DNA of 64,000 nt from Streptomyces lacrimifluminis. GTDB lineage: Bacteria; Actinomycetota; Actinomycetes; Streptomycetales; Streptomycetaceae. The translations under genes and the position numbers were made by a program. The DNA is taken from NCBI RefSeq assembly GCF_014646095.1, contig NZ_BMMU01000020.1, forward strand, positions 20,890 through 84,889. The letters are read 5' to 3'. Positions 59,678 to 64,000 of this stretch are shown one piece after another. The notes beneath the pieces are model-generated. The model searched no databases. It saw nothing but the letters and a program-made list of their open reading frames with translations, and was not told the DNA's origin. The first letter of the stretch is position 1. The number at the start of each line of letters is the position of its first letter.

Positions 59678-59963
59678 GGCCGACCTCTCCCCCTTAGTTT
59701 CACTGAGTTTTCCCAGGTCGGCGGCGGCTGCCGACCGAAGCCGGGCGTCTGTGCGTACGGCCGCTGTGGTGCGCCGGTGAAGGGACGGTGATCGTTTGGC
59801 GCGAGAGCCGAGAGAGTATCAGGCGTGCGTACAACCCTTCGAGGGGCGTATGGCAGGTCGATCCTGATTCCGTAACACGGAGAAAACCTGAGAACGGTTC
59901 AACACAGGAACAATCCAGCCAGCATCCGCACACAGATCAATCAGGCAACGAGGAGCAACCGCC

Positions 59964-61415
59964 ATGTCCGAACCACAGAAGGTGGCCGACCGACCCGGCG
60001 CCGCGCCCCCCGCGGCGAACAGCGTCGACGGCTTCTTCAAGATCTCCGAACGGGGATCCACCTTCGCCCGTGAAGTGCGCGGTGGCTTCGCCACGTTCTT
60101 CACGATGGCCTACATCCTTGTCCTGAATCCCATCATCCTGGGCAGCGCCAAGGACAAGTTCGGCCACCAGCTCGACAGCGTCCAGCTCGTCACCGCCACC
60201 GCCCTGGTGGCCGCGGTGATGACGATCATCATGGGCGTGGGCGGCAATCTCCCGCTCGCCCTCGCCGCGGGCCTTGGCCTCAACGCGGTGGTCGCCTTCC
60301 AGATCGCCCCGCTGATGAGCTGGGACGACGCGATGGGCCTGGTCGTCCTGGAGGGCCTGCTGATCTGCGTCCTTGTGGTGACCGGCCTCAGAGAAGCGAT
60401 CATGCATGCCATCCCGGGGCCGCTCAAGGCGGCGATCGGCGTGGGTATCGGTCTGTTCATCGCTTTCATCGGCTTCGTCGACGCAGGCTTCGTCACCCGT
60501 ATCCCGGACGTCGCGAGCACCACGGTCCCCGTGCAGCTCGGCGGCACGGGCACGCTCAGCGGCTGGCCCATCCTGGTCTTCTGTCTCGGCGTCCTGCTGA
60601 CCATCGGGCTGATCGCGCGCAAGGTGAAGGGCGCGATCCTGATCAGCATCGTCACGATGACGTTCGTCGCGCTCATCATCAACTCGGTCGCCGACATCAA
60701 GAGCTGGGGCCTGACGACGCCGGCCTGGCCCGACAAGATCGCGGCGACCCCCGACTTCGGACTGATCGGCGACTTCAGCCTGTTCGGCGCGTTCGGCGAG
60801 ACCACGGTGATCACCGTCGTCCTGCTGATCTTCACCCTGATCCTGTCGGACTTCTTCGACACCATGGGCACGGTCGTCGGCATCACCGCCGAGGCCGGCC
60901 TCCTGGACGAGGAGGGCAAGGTCCCCAACCTCGGCCGTGTGCTGCTCATCGACGGTGCGGCGGCGGTGGCGGGCGGCGCGAGCTCCTCGTCCTCGGCGAC
61001 CTCGTACATCGAGTCGGCGGCGGGCGTCGGCGAGGGTGCGCGCACCGGCTTCGCCAACCTGATCACCGGCGGCCTGTTCGCCGGCGCGCTCTTCCTGACG
61101 CCGATCCTGACGATCGTCCCGATGCAGGCCGCCGCCCCCGCCCTGGTCGCGGTGGGCTTCCTGATGATGACCCAGGTCAAGCACATCGACTGGGACAAGT
61201 ACGAGATCGCCATCCCCGCGTTCCTGACGATCGCCGTGATGCCGTTCACGTACTCCATCACCAACGGCATCGGCGCCGGCTTCCTGGCCTACGTCCTCAT
61301 CAAGACGGTCCTCGGCAAGGCCAAGGAGGTCCACTGGCTCCTGTGGGGCACGAGCGCACTGTTCCTGATCTACTTCGCGATCGACCCCATTCAGCAGCTC
61401 TTCGGTACGAAGTAG
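59964..61415 (+). CDS. NCS2-family purine permease (guanine/hypoxanthine type)
   Basis: 483 aa, about 12-14 membrane segments. AzgA-like signatures GFATFFTMAYILVLNP, GLGLNAVVAFQ, SDFFDTMGTVVGI and SSSSSATSYIESAAGVGEGARTGFANL. Proton-coupled import of guanine, hypoxanthine or adenine. GAGGAG before the ATG. Divergent from the sigma gene. Confidence 0.93.
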   Translation: MSEPQKVADRPGAAPPAANSVDGFFKISERGSTFAREVRGGFATFFTMAYILVLNPIILGSAKDKFGHQLDSVQLVTATALVAAVMTIIMGVGGNLPLALAAGLGLNAVVAFQIAPLMSWDDAMGLVVLEGLLICVLVVTGLREAIMHAIPGPLKAAIGVGIGLFIAFIGFVDAGFVTRIPDVASTTVPVQLGGTGTLSGWPILVFCLGVLLTIGLIARKVKGAILISIVTMTFVALIINSVADIKSWGLTTPAWPDKIAATPDFGLIGDFSLFGAFGETTVITVVLLIFTLILSDFFDTMGTVVGITAEAGLLDEEGKVPNLGRVLLIDGAAAVAGGASSSSSATSYIESAAGVGEGARTGFANLITGGLFAGALFLTPILTIVPMQAAAPALVAVGFLMMTQVKHIDWDKYEIAIPAFLTIAVMPFTYSITNGIGAGFLAYVLIKTVLGKAKEVHWLLWGTSALFLIYFAIDPIQQLFGTK

Positions 61416-61428
61416 TCGCCGAACAGGT

Positions 61429-61480
61429 ACCCCCGCGCCCTTGTCGGGGGCGCGGGGAACCGCGCGATCAACCACGACGC
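61429..61480. repeat. Dispersed intergenic repeat, family 2, copy C (inverted), with terminator hairpin
   Basis: CCCCGCGCCC (61431-61440) pairs GGGCGCGGGG (61448-61457), followed by AACCGCGCGATCAACCAC, the reverse complement of the GTGGCTGGTCGCGCGGTT-type part of the other copies. Lies between convergent genes. Confidence 0.65.
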
Positions 61481-61497
61481 CGCCGCAGCCAGAGAAC

Positions 61498-62952
61498 TCA
61501 CCCAGCCAGCGCAGCCTGCATCATCGCCTTGGCGACAGGCGCCGCCAGCCCATTCCCACTCACCTCGGAACGAGCCGCCCCCGACTGCTCGACCAGCACG
61601 GTCACGGCAACCTCCTTCCCATTTGAGCCGGACTTCGCATAGGACGTGAACCAGGCATAAGGCGTCTGGCTGTTGTTCTCACCGTGCTGAGCCGTCCCCG
61701 TCTTACCACCCACCGTCGCCCCGGCGATCCGCGCGTTCGTCCCCGTCCCGTCGGAGACAACCGTCTGCATGGCGGACTGCAACTGCTCAGCCGTCCCCGG
61801 GCTGACGATCTCCTTCGTCGAGGCCTCGTTGTCGTAGTCCTCCAGCACATCCCCGTCGGCGTTCGTGACCTGGGAGACCATGTGCGGCGAGACCAGCTTG
61901 CCGCCGTTGGCTATCGCGGCGGACACCATGGCCATCTGCAACGGCGTCGCCGTGACATCGAACTGCCCGATGCCCGTCAGCGCGGTCTCCGACTTCTCCA
62001 TGTCCGAGGGGTACACGCTCGGGTACGCCCGTACCGGCACGTCCTGCTCGTCGTCGTTGAAGCCGAACCTCTCCGCCATCGCTCTGACCTTGTCCTGCCC
62101 GAGGTCGACGGCCATCTTCCCGAACACGTTGTTGCAGGAGTACTGGAGGGCGACCCGGATCGTGGCGTTCTCGCAGGGCGCGTTCGGGTTCTCGTTCGTC
62201 AGCTCACGGGTCGTACCCGGCAGTGGGTACGGGTCGGGGCTGGCCGTACGGTCGTCCACCGAGCCGTACAGCCCGTCCTCCAGGGCCGCCGCCGCGACCA
62301 CCAGCTTGAATGTCGAACCCGGCGGCAGCGGCTGCCGTATCGCCCGGTTGACCAGCGGTTTGTCGGGGTCCTTGGTGAGCCTGGTCCAGGTGCCGCCGTC
62401 GCTCGCGCCGGTGATCGTCGACGGGTCGTACGACGGAGTGGACACCATGGCGAGGATCTTGCCGGTCTTCGGGTCGATGGCGACGGCCGCGCCCTTCTTG
62501 TCGCCGAGCGCCGCGTACGCCGCCTTCTGCACGTCCGGGTCGATCGTCGTGATCACGTTCCCCGGGGCGGCGTGCTCCTTGGTGACCGTGTCCATGAGGG
62601 TCGTGAGTCTGCTGTCCGAGCCGTCGAGCACGTCCTTGTAGATGCCCTCCAGCTGCGTCGGCGCGAACAAGGGCGTGCTGTATCCGGTCACGGCGGCGTA
62701 GAGCTTCCCGTCCGTGTATGTCCGCTGGTACTTCAGATCTCCACTGCTCGTCTCCTTCGAGCCGGTGACCGACTCACCGGCCACGATGATGTTCCCGAGC
62801 GGGTTCGCGTACAGCGCGATCGCGTTCCGCCGGTTCTTGCTGTCGTCCGCGAGCGCCTGGGCGTCGTAGAACTGCACCCATGTCGCCCTGACCAGCAGGG
62901 AGAGCACGAGGAGCAGTGTGAAGACGGAGGCGCGCCTGATCGTCTTGTTCAT
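61498..62952 (-). CDS. Penicillin-binding transpeptidase (PbpA-like)
   Basis: 484 aa. One N-terminal membrane helix (about 8-25), a dimerisation-like domain (about 40-150) and the transpeptidase domain with STFK, SCN and KTGTAQ motifs. Crosslinks peptidoglycan; class B of about 490 aa as in actinobacterial PbpA. ATG 62952 chosen at MNKTIRRAS; the longer frame upstream has no signal. No FtsW/RodA gene adjoins it, unlike the main pbpA locus, so a second copy is likely. Confidence 0.9.
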   Translation of the reverse strand: MNKTIRRASVFTLLLVLSLLVRATWVQFYDAQALADDSKNRRNAIALYANPLGNIIVAGESVTGSKETSSGDLKYQRTYTDGKLYAAVTGYSTPLFAPTQLEGIYKDVLDGSDSRLTTLMDTVTKEHAAPGNVITTIDPDVQKAAYAALGDKKGAAVAIDPKTGKILAMVSTPSYDPSTITGASDGGTWTRLTKDPDKPLVNRAIRQPLPPGSTFKLVVAAAALEDGLYGSVDDRTASPDPYPLPGTTRELTNENPNAPCENATIRVALQYSCNNVFGKMAVDLGQDKVRAMAERFGFNDDEQDVPVRAYPSVYPSDMEKSETALTGIGQFDVTATPLQMAMVSAAIANGGKLVSPHMVSQVTNADGDVLEDYDNEASTKEIVSPGTAEQLQSAMQTVVSDGTGTNARIAGATVGGKTGTAQHGENNSQTPYAWFTSYAKSGSNGKEVAVTVLVEQSGAARSEVSGNGLAAPVAKAMMQAALAG

Positions 62953-63064
62953 CCCGTCCGAAGACGACCGGCGCCGAGCCGAACGTTCCCCTTCGCCGGA
63001 TTTCTCATGGCACATTCAGGAAACGCGGGAAGCTGTAAGGGGCACATGTGCCGTCGTACGACGG

Positions 63065-63556
63065 TCAGGCCTCCAGAGTCAGCACGACCTCGTCGATCTC
63101 CGTGCCGCGTGCCTGCGCGTACCCCCGGTCGTGCCCGGAGACGCGGAAACCGCACTTCTCCAGGACCCGCAGCGAGCCCGCGTTGTCGGCGGCGGCACGT
63201 GCGTGGAGCGGTCGTTCCGGTTCCTCGGCGACGAGTGCGCGCAGCGCGGCCGTCGCGATACCGCGGCCCCAGTAGGCGCGGTCGATCCAGTACGTCACCT
63301 CGCGGTCGCCCGGATCGCCGTACACCGCCGCGTTGCCCACCACGTCACCGTCGACGAGGATCGTGCGCGGCAGCACGTTGGACGCGGCGCGGATCCGCTC
63401 CCAGTGGGCGTCGAAGGCGTCCCGGTCGGTCGGGTCCTTCGCCGTGAACGCGGCCATCCACAGCGATTCCGGGTCGTTCGTCTGGCGGAAGAACACCGGC
63501 AGGTCACTGTCGTGGATCTCGCGCAGCACGACGTTCGTCGAAGCCGAGTACCGCAT
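63065..63556 (-). CDS. GNAT-family N-acetyltransferase
   Basis: 163 aa, RimJ/RimL-like. VVLREIHDSDLPVFFRQTNDPE at the start; acetyl-CoA loop YWGRGIATAALRALV; C-terminal NAGSLRVLEKCGFRVSGHDRGYA. Substrate unknown. The ATG follows the IclR stop without a gap (TGA-ATG) and AGGAGG lies inside that gene. Confidence 0.9.
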   Translation of the reverse strand: MRYSASTNVVLREIHDSDLPVFFRQTNDPESLWMAAFTAKDPTDRDAFDAHWERIRAASNVLPRTILVDGDVVGNAAVYGDPGDREVTYWIDRAYWGRGIATAALRALVAEEPERPLHARAAADNAGSLRVLEKCGFRVSGHDRGYAQARGTEIDEVVLTLEA

Positions 63557-64000
63557 TCAGAGCCTCCTGGTGGCCAGTGTCAGTCGGTCGCGCGCGTCGA
63601 ACAGGGCGTCCTTGACCATCTGTTCGTGGGCCGGGGTGAGCCGCGCGACCGGCACCGAGCAGCTGATCGCGTCCCGCGCGGGGGTGCGGTAGGGGACCGC
63701 CACGCCGAAACAGCGCAGCCCCAGCGTGTTCTCCTCGCGGTCCACCGCGAAACCCTGTTCGCGCACCAGGCGCAACTCCTCGATGAGCTTCTCCCGGTCG
63801 GTGATCGTGTGCTCGGTCAGCGCGGGCAGCGTCTCCGGGAGCAGCTTGCGGACCTGCTCGTCGGTGTGGGTGGCCAGCAGCGCCTTGCCGAGGGAGGTCG
63901 AGTGGGCGGGCAGCCGGCGGCCGACCCGGGTGAAGGGGCGCAGATAGTGCTGCGACTGGCGGGTGGCGAGGTAGACGACGTTCGTGCCGTCGAGCCGGGC
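63557..64000 (-). CDS. IclR-family regulator, partial (C-terminal effector domain)
   Basis: 147 codons visible; the gene continues past the window edge. The effector-domain motifs GTNVVYLATRQS, LPAHSTSLGKALLA, LRLVREQGFAVDREEN and LGLRCFGVAVPYRT...DAISCSVPV match IclR proteins. The DNA-binding part is outside the window. Coupled to the GNAT gene downstream. Confidence 0.88.
   Translation of the reverse strand, partial: ARLDGTNVVYLATRQSQHYLRPFTRVGRRLPAHSTSLGKALLATHTDEQVRKLLPETLPALTEHTITDREKLIEELRLVREQGFAVDREENTLGLRCFGVAVPYRTPARDAISCSVPVARLTPAHEQMVKDALFDARDRLTLATRRL

Noticed and set aside
59830..59963. A purine riboswitch before the NCS2 permease
   Set aside because: No three-way-junction pattern or conserved core could be found in the leader.

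Overview
The window is chromosomal DNA from a high-GC actinomycete, almost certainly a Streptomyces. The signs are strongly G/C-biased third codon positions, many GTG starts, genes coupled by 4-base ATGA/GTGA overlaps, Tat and Sec signal peptides typical of Streptomyces exoenzymes, and dispersed intergenic repeats of the Streptomyces kind. There is no integrase, transposase, CRISPR array, rRNA or ordinary tRNA.

Left part (1-21 kb), mixed functions. It starts with a membrane-anchored arabinose-binding (AbfB) protein, an SMR efflux pump with its TetR regulator, dapD, and a dapA paralogue broken by a 16-bp tandem duplication. Next come a Cys-rich orphan pair, a tandem ABM protein, an ArsR/SRPBCC pair, a secreted nuclease, and a PhoX-type phosphatase behind a PHO box. 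At 13.5-15.5 kb is a Ro60/TROVE protein gene preceded by two tandem Y-RNA-like genes (YrlA type). Each carries a circularly permuted tRNA-like domain, and a remnant of a third lies between them. After this come a GntR/ACC-deaminase pair, a GDSL esterase with a TetR regulator, a FusB-type zinc-finger protein and a double TerD protein.

Middle part (21-32 kb). A minus-strand unit encodes a DeoR regulator, a lipoprotein, two permeases and a zinc alcohol/polyol dehydrogenase, forming a carbohydrate ABC importer without its own ATPase. Beside it are divergent udh (uronate dehydrogenase) and kdgD (5-dehydro-4-deoxyglucarate dehydratase), two enzymes of the oxidative galacturonate pathway, with an uncharacterised protein coupled to kdgD.

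Right-centre (32-58 kb) is a large pectin-utilisation locus. A GntR regulator leads a DapA-family enzyme, an IlvD/Edd pentonate dehydratase, two ABC permeases, a PL1 pectate lyase, a Gfo/Idh/MocA oxidoreductase, a PmoA-like protein and an intracellular GH43, most of them translationally coupled. Next come a PL1-CE8 pectate lyase/pectin methylesterase fusion, the sugar-binding lipoprotein, a rhamnogalacturonan acetylesterase, another PL1, two CE8 esterases, two PL9 lyases, a secreted double GH43, a PL4 rhamnogalacturonan lyase and a PL3 lyase. Together these would de-esterify, debranch and cleave homogalacturonan and rhamnogalacturonan I outside the cell, import the fragments and oxidise uronic acids and pentonates towards 2-oxoglutarate. 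LacI-like palindromes and GntR-like repeats recur in the locus.

Right end (58-64 kb): a SigE-family sigma factor with a coupled membrane protein, an NCS2 purine permease, a transpeptidase (PBP), a GNAT acetyltransferase and a truncated IclR regulator running off the window.
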